From a virus, in the IMG/VR virus record IMGVR_UViG_3300017992_001436, positions 1 to 21,766 of that record: DNA of 21,766 nucleotides, one strand, 5' to 3'. Shown here in pieces: positions 12,372-20,075 of the stretch; within the stretch, counting starts at the first letter, position 1; each line of letters opens with the position of its first letter. The notes below the pieces were generated by a model. The model saw nothing but the letters and a program-made list of their open reading frames with translations. It did no database searches and was not told the origin of the DNA. The position numbers and the translations under genes were made by a program.

Positions 12372-13334
12372 ATGGAGAAGTCGGTAAAGATTGCTGACAT
12401 CGTGGTTGGGGAGCGACATCGGAAGGACTTCGGTGATCTGGAGGCTTTGGCCGCAAGCATCGACCAGCTTGGGTTGTTGCAGTCGATCTTGCTTACAACC
12501 AAGAAGAGGTTGGTGGACGGAGAGCGGCGGTTACGCGCGGCGCAGGGTCTGGGTTGGAAGAAGATCGACGCAAGAATCCTCGACGTCCAGTCGTTGCTGG
12601 CGTGCGAGGAGGCCGCTAACAACTGTCACAAGCATTTCACGTTGTCCGAGAAGGTGGCCTTGGCCAAGGCGATCCGGGAGGAGCTGGATGCGTTGTCGCA
12701 GGAGAGGAGAGGCGCACCTGGCCAGACCAAAATACCCCCTGAGCAGGGGGAATTGTGGGCAGACTGCCCACAAAATACCTCGAAAGAGGGGGACTGTTCT
12801 GTAGACGTCCAGGCTGGTGAGAGGACCCGGGACGCGGTTGCCGAGGCGTCTGGTTTTTCCAGCGATCGGCAACTCCGGCGAGCTGCCTACGTGGTTGAAC
12901 ACGGCATCCCAGAACTCGTGCAGGCGATGGATGCGGGGGATGTCAAGGTGTCTCGGGCGGAGGCTGTGGCTGCGTTGGCCCCGGAGACGCAGCGTGAGTG
13001 TGTCTTTCAGTCGCGAGGTCGTTGGCGAGTGTCGCCGCCTCCCAAAGAACCTGTTGTGCCTTCCGATCCTCGCGTATCGGCTGCCATCAAGTGGCGAGAT
13101 CAGATGAAACCTGTTGTGAACTTCTGCCGAGCAGTAACCGCTCGTTACGAATCTCCAGAACACATGCTGCAAGATGAGGGGTGGGAGTCGTCGCCGGTAG
13201 AGGATCGTGTGGATGCGATCGAGTGGACGATTATGGCGGTGATCGAGCTGAAGGAGATCGCAGAGGCGATGCGACTGTACGCCGGTTACCGTGAGCTGGA
13301 GCTGCAGGTCGGGCTGGAGGGGGGTGCTGGCTAA
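12372..13334 (+). CDS. ParB-like nuclease-domain protein
   Basis: This 320-residue protein has an N-terminal ParB/Srx-type domain. IADIVVGERHRKDFGDLEAL, then SIDQLGLLQSILL, then RLVDGERRLRAAQGLGW form the NTP-binding and clamp motifs of the family. After a linker (about 112-150) there is a ParB-type HTH region (AVAEASGFSSDRQLRRAAYV and VKVSRAEAVAAL). The C-terminal third is not recognised. Phage ParB-like proteins beside terminase genes are common and may act in packaging, transcription or DNA binding rather than partition; no ParA is present here. The ATG has GGAGGACGT just upstream. The linker DNA at 12735-12789 is unusual: it consists of back-to-back palindromes (described separately). Confidence 0.86.
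   Translation: MEKSVKIADIVVGERHRKDFGDLEALAASIDQLGLLQSILLTTKKRLVDGERRLRAAQGLGWKKIDARILDVQSLLACEEAANNCHKHFTLSEKVALAKAIREELDALSQERRGAPGQTKIPPEQGELWADCPQNTSKEGDCSVDVQAGERTRDAVAEASGFSSDRQLRRAAYVVEHGIPELVQAMDAGDVKVSRAEAVAALAPETQRECVFQSRGRWRVSPPPKEPVVPSDPRVSAAIKWRDQMKPVVNFCRAVTARYESPEHMLQDEGWESSPVEDRVDAIEWTIMAVIELKEIAEAMRLYAGYRELELQVGLEGGAG
12735..12789. repeat. Run of three adjacent palindromes inside the ParB-like gene
   Basis: Three hairpin-capable palindromes follow one another. CCCCCT-GAGC-AGGGGG is at 12735-12750. TTGTGGGCAG-A-CTGCCCACAA is at 12753-12773, with 10-bp perfect arms around one base. CCTC-GAAA-GAGG is at 12778-12789, with a GNRA-type loop if transcribed. They encode the linker phrase IPPEQGELWADCPQNTSKEG between the two ParB domains. 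Codon needs alone would not produce this symmetry. Possible uses are a protein-binding or packaging-recognition site, an RNA structure, or an inserted palindromic element. Confidence 0.9.
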
Positions 13335-14179
13335 TGGGCAATCGCAGTTACACGGCGGAGCATCATAAGCGCGCGTTTGATATCTACTACGAAACGCGGA
13401 CGTACCGGCGAGTCACCGATGAGTTGAGCTTGGACTATGGAACCATTGTGCGGTGGGCGTCGGCAGAGTACCGATGCCGCTTCAATTGCCCGTACCACAA
13501 CTGGGAAGCGCTGCTGGCTGAGAAGGAACGAGCCGTTAAGGCGAAGATCCGACTGTATGAAGAGCACGAGTTCAACCCTATCCTGCACGATGAGGCTGTG
13601 CGGGGAGCTGTGCCGGCAACAGTTCCTGATGACGGTACGGTGGCGGAGCGACACCGCGCCGAGGAACTGACTGCACAGCGCCGGAACATCGTGGACAAGC
13701 TAGTACGGTCAGATGTGGAGCGGTTGGCGCAGTGGGAGATGCTGTGGTCTAAGGCCATGTACCATGCGACCGGTCAAGTGCTTGATTTCGAGGCGCTGGT
13801 AGACCCCGAGGGGAATCCTCTATCCGAGGACGACCTGAAGACGCTATACAAGCAGGGTCTCAAGTTCGGTTCGCTGGATGCTGGGATTCGGTGTTTGACT
13901 GCGATCCAGGATCAGATCGAAAAGGTCAAGGATCGGATCGGTCTTCGCCGGAAACTGGGCGGGGAAGACGAGGAGCAGACGAAGAACGGGCATGACCGGC
14001 CGCGGCTGACGCTCGATGATATGCGACGATTCCGAGACCTATTAGAAAACACTCCGCCAGAGCAGCAGGCGCTCCTTATGAAGCTGATGCGGGCGGATGA
14101 CCGGGCGTTTCAACTGTTGGACCAGCAAGGACAGGTAGTCAATGGACAGGGAAGTTCAACGGTTCCGCCAACAACTTGA
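13334..14179 (+). CDS. Putative terminase small subunit
   Basis: The N-terminal 50 residues (YTAEHHKRAFDIYYETRTYR, then RVTDELSLDYGTIVRWASAE) make a helix-turn-helix of the kind that small terminases use to bind the packaging start. The remaining chain is long for this role (281 residues) and helical, with Arg/Glu-rich segments (IRLYEEHEFNPILHDEAVRG; IQDQIEKVKDRIGLRRKL) that could form an oligomer ring. The call rests on the HTH and on position: it overlaps the large terminase gene by 38 bases. The ATG overlaps the ParB stop as TAATG. A packaging regulator without catalytic motifs would look the same. Confidence 0.75.
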   Translation: MGNRSYTAEHHKRAFDIYYETRTYRRVTDELSLDYGTIVRWASAEYRCRFNCPYHNWEALLAEKERAVKAKIRLYEEHEFNPILHDEAVRGAVPATVPDDGTVAERHRAEELTAQRRNIVDKLVRSDVERLAQWEMLWSKAMYHATGQVLDFEALVDPEGNPLSEDDLKTLYKQGLKFGSLDAGIRCLTAIQDQIEKVKDRIGLRRKLGGEDEEQTKNGHDRPRLTLDDMRRFRDLLENTPPEQQALLMKLMRADDRAFQLLDQQGQVVNGQGSSTVPPTT

Positions 14180-15698
14180 TGACCAGATGCTCCAGCACTA
14201 CTTGACGTTGGATCACTCTGGGAAATTTGTGAACGCGCCTTCGACGAATGAGGAGCTGGACGAGTTCATTCGGTTGGCGTACGGTTTTCGGCTGCCGCAG
14301 AAGGTGATTACTCCCGGCCATCGGACCGCGTTTGAGTTCGTTGCGGATCTCTTCTTCGAGCGGGTGAAAAACGCTCTCGGGTTCGCAAACAGGGCAGGCG
14401 GCAAGACTCTGGCCGTGGCAATGCTCAACCACCTAGACATGCTGTTCAAACCGGATTGTGAGGTTTCGTCTGCTGGGGCCGTCAAGGACCAGGCTGACAA
14501 ATGCTACCGGTATTTCCGGGAGTTCAACGAGAAGCCGTGGTTCAAGCGGGCGCATGAGCAGTTTCTGTGTACAACCGGGGAGCCGTTGCTAATCAATTCG
14601 ATCAAGTCGCGAACCGAGTACGGCAACGGATCGCTTCTGCAGGTGATCACGGCTTCCGAGAAGGGTTTTCGTGGGGAGCACCCACAGAAGTCTCGTGTTG
14701 ATGAGATTGATGAGATCCCGTGGGATGTTTTTCAAGTCAGTTTGTCGATGGCCCACTCGGCAAACGGTATTCGTGGTCAGAACGTGTTCACATCTACCAG
14801 GCAGCATGGGGACGGGTCGATGCAGCGCCTGCTGGACGAGGCGCATGACAAGGGCATCGCGATCTACGAGTGGAACGTTTGGGAGATGATCGAGCAGTGC
14901 TCCCGCAGGTGTTTTGATGACCCAGATCATGGTACTTGTCCGATCTACACGTTTTGCAAGGGACAAGCTCACCGGTGTGACGGATTCTTTGCCGTGGACG
15001 ATTTCATCGACAAGGTCCGGTTGATCGACCGAGACCACTTCGAGACGGAGTGGATTAACAGCAAGCCTTCGCGGCACAAGCTGGTATACCCCGACTTTGA
15101 GCCTTCTCGCCACGTGCTGTCCAGGGAGCAGTTTGCCCAGCTATCAGGTCGGCCGGAGCCGTCGTGGGAGTGGCCGATGTCGAGCGGCATTGATTTTGGC
15201 TCGTCGCCCGGCCACCCGTTTGTGTATGGGAAGAACGTTCGTTTGCCTAACGGCGCTTGGGTGGTGTGGTGTGAGTACGAGGCGGAGCAGCGGTTGTTGC
15301 GCGAACACGCGACAGCTATCCAACAGACACCTTTTTATCGGTCAGGTGAGGTGATCTACGCTGATTGGGATGCGCAGGATCGGCTGGAGTTGCAGGAGCA
15401 TGGGGTATACACGGTGCCTGCGGTGAAATCTGTCTCTCCTGGTATCGATTATGTCAAGTCGTTGCTCAAGGGGTTCCCTCCGAAAGAGGAGCCAATGCTT
15501 TATGTGATGGAGTGGTGTACGGGGCATATTCGGGAGTTTTCCAAATACAGGTGGCCGGTACGGTCGGATGGAACGCCAGATCGGTCGGGGCGGCCTGTTC
15601 CGGAGAACGACCATCACCTCGACAGATTACGCTATTCCCTCTTTTCATATCACAAGCAGGGCGGTCCGAAGTATCGAGGCCGTAGTCGACGGTGGTAG
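14142..15698 (+). CDS. terL: Terminase large subunit
   Basis: This is the ATP-driven packaging motor and headful or cos nuclease. Seen in the 518 residues: Walker A ANRAGGKT (82-89); an acidic Walker B region SRVDEIDEI (184-192); a coupling-type TSTR (217-220); a Cys cluster at 253, 257, 266, 272 and 279 that may bind zinc in the linker; and the RNase-H-like nuclease acids GIDFGS (Asp351), ADWD (Asp408/Asp410) and NDHHLDRLRYSL (Asp490/Asp494). The size is normal. The start ATG 14142 has AAGGACAGG upstream, inside the end of the small-subunit gene. The C-terminus is very basic (RGRSRRW). This assignment is firm. Confidence 0.96.
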   Translation: MDREVQRFRQQLDDQMLQHYLTLDHSGKFVNAPSTNEELDEFIRLAYGFRLPQKVITPGHRTAFEFVADLFFERVKNALGFANRAGGKTLAVAMLNHLDMLFKPDCEVSSAGAVKDQADKCYRYFREFNEKPWFKRAHEQFLCTTGEPLLINSIKSRTEYGNGSLLQVITASEKGFRGEHPQKSRVDEIDEIPWDVFQVSLSMAHSANGIRGQNVFTSTRQHGDGSMQRLLDEAHDKGIAIYEWNVWEMIEQCSRRCFDDPDHGTCPIYTFCKGQAHRCDGFFAVDDFIDKVRLIDRDHFETEWINSKPSRHKLVYPDFEPSRHVLSREQFAQLSGRPEPSWEWPMSSGIDFGSSPGHPFVYGKNVRLPNGAWVVWCEYEAEQRLLREHATAIQQTPFYRSGEVIYADWDAQDRLELQEHGVYTVPAVKSVSPGIDYVKSLLKGFPPKEEPMLYVMEWCTGHIREFSKYRWPVRSDGTPDRSGRPVPENDHHLDRLRYSLFSYHKQGGPKYRGRSRRW

Positions 15699-15699
15699 G

Positions 15700-16359
15700 G
15701 TGGATTACGAGCAAGCTAGGTTCCAGATTCGGACCGGAGATATTTTGGCCTGTCGGGGTGGGGGTTTATTTTCCAAGGCCATCTCTTGGCTTGGCGGGTT
15801 TCGTCGTTGGTTTCTGTATGGGGAGTGGGTTCCTGATCGGATAACTCACATTGGGATCGCGGTTTGGATCGATTTTGGGCTTTCCAGCTGCGAGCCTCGC
15901 CTATGTGTTTTGGAGCCGCGGGCGTTTCGTGGGGTGCGGTTGGCGCCTCTGAGTCACGTTTTGGCGGAGTACCAGAATTGTTCTGGGGCTATGTACTGGT
16001 GTGCGATCAAGTCAGAGGTAAACGGTTCTCGCGTTGCCGCTTACGCGATGCGGCACTGGGCCAAAGCGTATCCTTCGCTGTGGCAGTTTGTGGTGGCGGC
16101 TTCCTGGATCGTGCAGTGGTTGTTGCGGCGGGCCGGTCGTGATCTGGACACGAATGGGGATCGGTTTCACTGCTCCGAGCTGGCGACTCGATCGTTGATG
16201 TCCGCAGGTTATCCACACCCAGTGAGTCCGGCTGTCACGACTCCTCAGATGGTGGCTGATTTCCGCTGTCTGCGCTCGCCTGTATTACTAGAACTCCCGG
16301 TAGGCGGATCTCCGAATGGCAGAAGATCACGTAATTCACAACGAAGCTCAGGCGGGTAG
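15700..16359 (+). CDS. Permuted papain-like (NlpC/P60 or YiiX type) cysteine peptidase/amidase
   Basis: This is a 219-residue protein of the circularly permuted papain-like fold. It has GDILACRGGGLFSKAI near the N-terminus, THIGIAVW with catalytic-type His50, then VLEPRAFRGV, and late in the chain RFHCSELATRSLMSAGY with catalytic-type Cys158. The His-before-Cys order and the CSEL phrase are the permuted form. A Trp/Val/Leu-rich stretch (LWQFVVAASWIVQWLL) could be a membrane-proximal helix. I chose GTG 15700, one base after the terL stop, and it overlaps the portal gene by 44 bases. Family enzymes cut peptide or amide bonds, often in cell wall or lipids. A head-maturation protease is a possible but unproven role. 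Confidence 0.82.
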   Translation: MDYEQARFQIRTGDILACRGGGLFSKAISWLGGFRRWFLYGEWVPDRITHIGIAVWIDFGLSSCEPRLCVLEPRAFRGVRLAPLSHVLAEYQNCSGAMYWCAIKSEVNGSRVAAYAMRHWAKAYPSLWQFVVAASWIVQWLLRRAGRDLDTNGDRFHCSELATRSLMSAGYPHPVSPAVTTPQMVADFRCLRSPVLLELPVGGSPNGRRSRNSQRSSGG

Positions 16360-17899
16360 TGTCGGTTCCAACGCGTTTCTGGATCAGCGGCAAGACGATG
16401 CTGCGGTTGCGGCGGTGGAAAGTGTGGACACGCTCGGGGATTACGAGGCTTTGATCTACGCTCATCCCGACTACGTGGCTTGGTCTGAGAAGTGGCGGAA
16501 GTTCGAAGATTGTTACGAAGCCGAGGACATTTATCGGTTTGTACACCGCCACCCTCGCGAATCGCAGGACATGTTCGATGTTCGGCTAAAACGCGGCTAC
16601 TACTACAACTACTGCGCGGCGGTGGTTGATCTGATGGTTGCGTATCTGTTCCACGCGCCGATCGAACGTCTTCCAGGAAGTGCGGCCGAGGAGGAGTTTG
16701 AGAGACTGTACGCCGACGCTGATCTGCGAGGCACGACCTACGTCAATTTGCTCCAGGACGTGGCGGCATTTGCTCAGATTCACGGGCATTGTGGGGTGCT
16801 GGTAGATGCGCCCTCCGTGGAGGGGTTGGAGAGCGAGGAACAGCGGGAGGCGTTGGGAGTTCGTCCGTACCTGACGGTGGTCCGGGCACCTCAGATTCGC
16901 GACTGGGAGCTTGATCAGTACGGCAAGTTTGAGTGGGTCAAGATCGAGGTTGTGCGAGATGCTGTTCGATCGTTTCGCAAGGAGGTGCCTGCGAATCTCC
17001 GTTACTTTGTGATCTGGACCAAACAGAGCTGGGAGCTATGGCAGGCCGACGAGGGGGAGGAAGAGGCGCGACGGATAGATGAGGGGGAGAATCCGCTTGG
17101 AGTCGTTCCGCTGGTTATCATCTACAACGAGCGAGCCAAGAACCACCGGTGGTTCGGGTCGTCTCAGTTGCGGGACATTGCGGATATCAACATCGCCATT
17201 CTCAACTGGTCGAGCCTCGGGGACGAGGAGATTGCCGAGCGGTGCTTGAACATCCTGACCATGGAGGAGTCCGGCAACGATATGCCGGAGGTGTTAGCAC
17301 ACCACAACGTGCTGGAGTACCGAACGGGTACGCAGCCTCCGTCCTACTTAGTGCCTGGCGATACGCCGTTGAAGCTGATCGGAGAGTGGATTGATCGTGG
17401 TAAGGACGAGATCTTCAGGCTATCGAAACTGTCCGGTTCTACCGGATTGTTGGGTGTGCGAGAGGCTACCTCCGGTATTGCATACGCCTATGAGTTCAAC
17501 GAAACCAATCAGTCGTTGGGCAAGAAGGCCGAAGGTTTGGAGCAAGGGGAGACCGAAATCCATCGGTTGGTGGCAAAGTGGGTGAAGGCGGAGTGGGACG
17601 GAAAGGTAGCTTATCCGCGAGAGTTCGGCGTGGACGACTTCTTGATGGAGTTCCAAGTGCTCACGGGCGCGAGAACTAATCTTACCAGTGAGACGGCTAT
17701 CAAAGAGGTCGAAAAGAGGGTGACGTCGAAGATGTTTGCGAGGCACCCAATGAAGCTTCGCAAAACGATCGAAGGCGAGATCGAGCAGGCGAACCCAATT
17801 TTGGTCGGCATGGCCGAGAGTTTTCAGAAGTTACCGGCTGGACTTACCAATCCGAGTTCAGGACAACCGGGAAGCGGCGAAGCCGCTGACGAGGATTAG
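16316..17899 (+). CDS. Portal protein
   Basis: This is a 527-residue portal protein, the dodecameric ring that joins head to tail and through which DNA passes. Evidence: position directly after the terminase module and before scaffold and capsid; an N-terminal region with WSEKWRKFEDCYEAEDIYRF and KRGYYYNYCAAVVDLMVAYLF; a middle strand pattern RYFVIWTKQSWELW; NPLGVVPLVIIYNERAKNHR; and SSQLRDIADINIAILNWSS, the phrases I link with DUF4055/SPP1-type portals. The C-terminus has a long helix (ETAIKEVEKRVTSKMF) and a flexible Ser/Gly tail. The ATG has AGGCGGA upstream and lies in the preceding peptidase gene. Confidence 0.92.
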   Translation: MAEDHVIHNEAQAGSVGSNAFLDQRQDDAAVAAVESVDTLGDYEALIYAHPDYVAWSEKWRKFEDCYEAEDIYRFVHRHPRESQDMFDVRLKRGYYYNYCAAVVDLMVAYLFHAPIERLPGSAAEEEFERLYADADLRGTTYVNLLQDVAAFAQIHGHCGVLVDAPSVEGLESEEQREALGVRPYLTVVRAPQIRDWELDQYGKFEWVKIEVVRDAVRSFRKEVPANLRYFVIWTKQSWELWQADEGEEEARRIDEGENPLGVVPLVIIYNERAKNHRWFGSSQLRDIADINIAILNWSSLGDEEIAERCLNILTMEESGNDMPEVLAHHNVLEYRTGTQPPSYLVPGDTPLKLIGEWIDRGKDEIFRLSKLSGSTGLLGVREATSGIAYAYEFNETNQSLGKKAEGLEQGETEIHRLVAKWVKAEWDGKVAYPREFGVDDFLMEFQVLTGARTNLTSETAIKEVEKRVTSKMFARHPMKLRKTIEGEIEQANPILVGMAESFQKLPAGLTNPSSGQPGSGEAADED

Positions 17900-17935
17900 A
17901 CCGATTCCGTGACGTAATCACGAGGAGGATTAGCG

Positions 17936-18778
17936 ATGTTGTTGCGCAGTATGGCGTCTCCGTTCCAAACGTGGTCCTTTTTTCGTCTGGAGCAAGACGG
18001 CGGTGAGGGCGGTTCTGGTAGTGGCGGGGACGGAGCAGGGGGCGAAGGTGGTTCCGGCGGCGAGAAGACATACACCGAGGCGGAATACAAAGCCGGTATT
18101 GAGGCCGCGATCAAGAAGCGTGTGGCCAAGGCTCAGCGGGATCTGAAGGTCAAGGAGAAAGAAGCAGGGGATCTCCAGACTCGGGTTACAGATCTGGAGA
18201 ACCAGTTGGCCGAAGTCAACGAGGCGTTGGAGAAGGCCAAGGGGGAGCCCGACGAGAAGCACAAGGGCGAGTTGGAGCTGCTGACCAAGCGGTTTGAGAG
18301 GGAGATCGACAGCCTCCGGGAAAACCTGGATGTCGAGAAGGAAGCCCGGAAGCAGGCCGAGGAAAAACAGAAGGTTACCCAGCGGGACAACATCCTGATC
18401 GCGGCTTTGAAGGATGTGGGGTGCAAGGACATGACCGCCGGGGAGCGGTATTTCAAGCCGCAACTGGAGTGGGATGACGTCGAGAACGACTGGATGTTCC
18501 GGACGAATACCGGGAACGTCGTGACGATCCAAGAGGGGGTGGAGGAGGAGCTTCCGACGTACCTTCGGCCGCCGAAGATGGAAGGCGGAGGTTCCGGAAC
18601 CGGACCGGGGTCTCCAGGTCGCAAGAGTGAGAAGCGGCAGGAGCTGGAGGTTGCGGAGAAAGAGTTGAAGGCTGCGAAGAAGGCTGCTTTTGCGAATCGA
18701 GGAGACAACGCGGCGGTTACAAAGGTGACCCAACTTCGCAGAAAAGTGGAAAAACTGAAATCTGAGCTGAACAGTTAG
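17936..18778 (+). CDS. Scaffolding protein (coiled-coil)
   Basis: This 280-residue protein stands between portal and major capsid, the usual scaffold position. After a Gly/Ser-rich flexible N-terminus (residues 22-43) comes a long charged coiled coil with heptads rich in Glu, Lys and Leu (KRVAKAQRDLKVKEKEAGDL, then LENQLAEVNEALEKAK, then LLTKRFEREIDSLRENLD). A short globular part follows (ERYFKPQLEWDDVENDW). The end is again a Lys/Glu helix (AEKELKAAKKAAF, then VTQLRRKVEKLKSEL) that would bind capsid protein. A GAGGAGG ribosome site precedes the ATG. A 5-bp stem, CGTGA-CGTAA-TCACG at 17908-17922, ends two bases before it. A GPE-like protease fusion is not seen. Confidence 0.88.
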   Translation: MLLRSMASPFQTWSFFRLEQDGGEGGSGSGGDGAGGEGGSGGEKTYTEAEYKAGIEAAIKKRVAKAQRDLKVKEKEAGDLQTRVTDLENQLAEVNEALEKAKGEPDEKHKGELELLTKRFEREIDSLRENLDVEKEARKQAEEKQKVTQRDNILIAALKDVGCKDMTAGERYFKPQLEWDDVENDWMFRTNTGNVVTIQEGVEEELPTYLRPPKMEGGGSGTGPGSPGRKSEKRQELEVAEKELKAAKKAAFANRGDNAAVTKVTQLRRKVEKLKSELNS

Positions 18779-18809
18779 TCAGGTGGCGGCTGATTCAGCC
18801 TACACCTGA
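18779..18809 (+). other. Nested hairpin between scaffold and capsid genes
   Basis: The leader of the capsid gene begins at the scaffold stop with TCAGGTG-GC-GGCTG-ATT-CAGCC-TA-CACCTGA. That is a 7-bp stem, a 2x2 internal loop, a 5-bp stem and a 3-base loop. No U-tract follows, so it is not an intrinsic terminator. It may be an RNA processing or stability element that lets capsid exceed scaffold. Confidence 0.7.
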
Positions 18810-18838
18810 TCTGTTCGCCAGACGCGAGGGAGGAAGAG

Positions 18839-19981
18839 ATGACGTTTACTGGATTGGCTCTGTACGATAGTGGCGTGTTCAACGGCGTTGCCGAGGACGT
18901 CAGCGAAGAGATCGGCATGATCGCGCCGTTCGAGACGCTGTTGCTCAATGCTTTGGCCCAGGCGCCGGCTCCTGCGGACAACGTTCTGCACGAGTGGTTG
19001 GAGGAGGATCTGGGTCCGAACACGGTTTCGGTTTCGGTGACGCAGGACGACGCCGCGACGTACGTTGTTCCCCACATGGCCGGCACGGCTGCATATCCAT
19101 ACCTGCAGGCCGGCATGACCATGGAGAACGAGACGACCGGTGAGCAGGTGCAGATCTCCTCGGTGGGCGTCAACACGATCACGATCACTCGCGGGTTTGG
19201 CAGCACGACCGCAGCCACGATTACCGCGGGTGACAACTTCTTCGTGATTGGCGATGCGGCGCTCGAAGGTGCCGATGTCAGCGGGGACCTGAGCCGACCT
19301 CGTGATCGTCGAACCAATTACTGCCAGCTCTTCCAGAAGCCGATCGTGGTGAGCGGGACGATGCAGGCAGTTCGGAAGCTGGGCGGCATCACCGATGAGT
19401 ATGACCACCAACGGATGCAGCGTCTCCGCGAGTCGCTGCGAGACCTGGAGAAGACCGTGATTCGCGGTCGACTTTCTGGAAACACGATCGGGGGTTCCGC
19501 GGTGGCCAACACCCGGACGATGAAGGGTCTGTGGCAGGCCATTGCCACCAATGCGACCTCGACTGGTACGCTTACCCAATCGACGTTGGACACGGTGATC
19601 CAGGGCGCCTGGTCGAACGGTGCGACGGATCTTGACCTGATCGTGTGTGACAAGGTCATGAAGCGGATCATCGACGGATGGAACTCCAGCCGGATCGACG
19701 TGACGCAGGGTTCGGCCGGCGACGAGACCTACATGCGGAAGGTAACCTACTACGAAGGTACCTTCGGCGAGATGGAAGTGCAGCTCAACCGGTGGATGCC
19801 GAGCGGCTCGCTGATGGTCATCTCGACCAAGCGGATTCACGTGGTGCCGTTGCGAGGCCGGTCGTTCCGTCACGAGCGGGTGGCGAAGACGGGTGATGCC
19901 GAGAAGGGCCACGTGCTCGGCGAGTACACGCTGGAATTCCGGAACGAAAAGGGTCTGGCCAAGGCGTACGGCTGCAGCTGA
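18839..19981 (+). CDS. Major capsid protein, SU10 family (HK97-like fold)
   Basis: This 380-residue protein forms the shell. The sequence follows the SU10 major-capsid family (DUF5309). It has an early EEIGMIAPFETLLLN helix and HEWLEEDLG. A beta insert of about residues 60-145 contains YLQAGMTMENET and INTI-like strands around TITITRGFGSTTAATI. The phrase NYCQLFQKPIVVSGTMQAVR is followed by a long helix (RMQRLRESLRDLEKTVIRG), then MKGLWQAIATNA, and late P-domain strands (DLIVCDKVMKRIIDGW; RWMPSGSLMVIS; GEYTLEFRNEKGLAK). A GGGAGGAAGAG ribosome site precedes the ATG. It is the last gene before a strong terminator. Confidence 0.93.
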   Translation: MTFTGLALYDSGVFNGVAEDVSEEIGMIAPFETLLLNALAQAPAPADNVLHEWLEEDLGPNTVSVSVTQDDAATYVVPHMAGTAAYPYLQAGMTMENETTGEQVQISSVGVNTITITRGFGSTTAATITAGDNFFVIGDAALEGADVSGDLSRPRDRRTNYCQLFQKPIVVSGTMQAVRKLGGITDEYDHQRMQRLRESLRDLEKTVIRGRLSGNTIGGSAVANTRTMKGLWQAIATNATSTGTLTQSTLDTVIQGAWSNGATDLDLIVCDKVMKRIIDGWNSSRIDVTQGSAGDETYMRKVTYYEGTFGEMEVQLNRWMPSGSLMVISTKRIHVVPLRGRSFRHERVAKTGDAEKGHVLGEYTLEFRNEKGLAKAYGCS

Positions 19982-20014
19982 TCCTGCGTCAGTGATAGCG
20001 GGATAGGGACCGTT

Positions 20015-20053
20015 AGGCGGGTCGAGTGTCACACTCGCCCCGCCTTTTTCTTT
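20015..20053 (+). terminator. Intrinsic terminator after the capsid gene
   Basis: GGCGGGTCGAGTG (20016-20028) pairs with CACTCGCCCCGCC (20032-20044), a 13-bp stem with one mismatch and a TCA loop, followed by TTTTTCTTT. This is a textbook terminator placed 34 bases after the capsid stop. It should separate head genes from the following surface-protein gene, whose start lies 23 bases downstream. Confidence 0.93.
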
Positions 20054-20075
20054 ACTACCTCTGAATGGTTTAATA

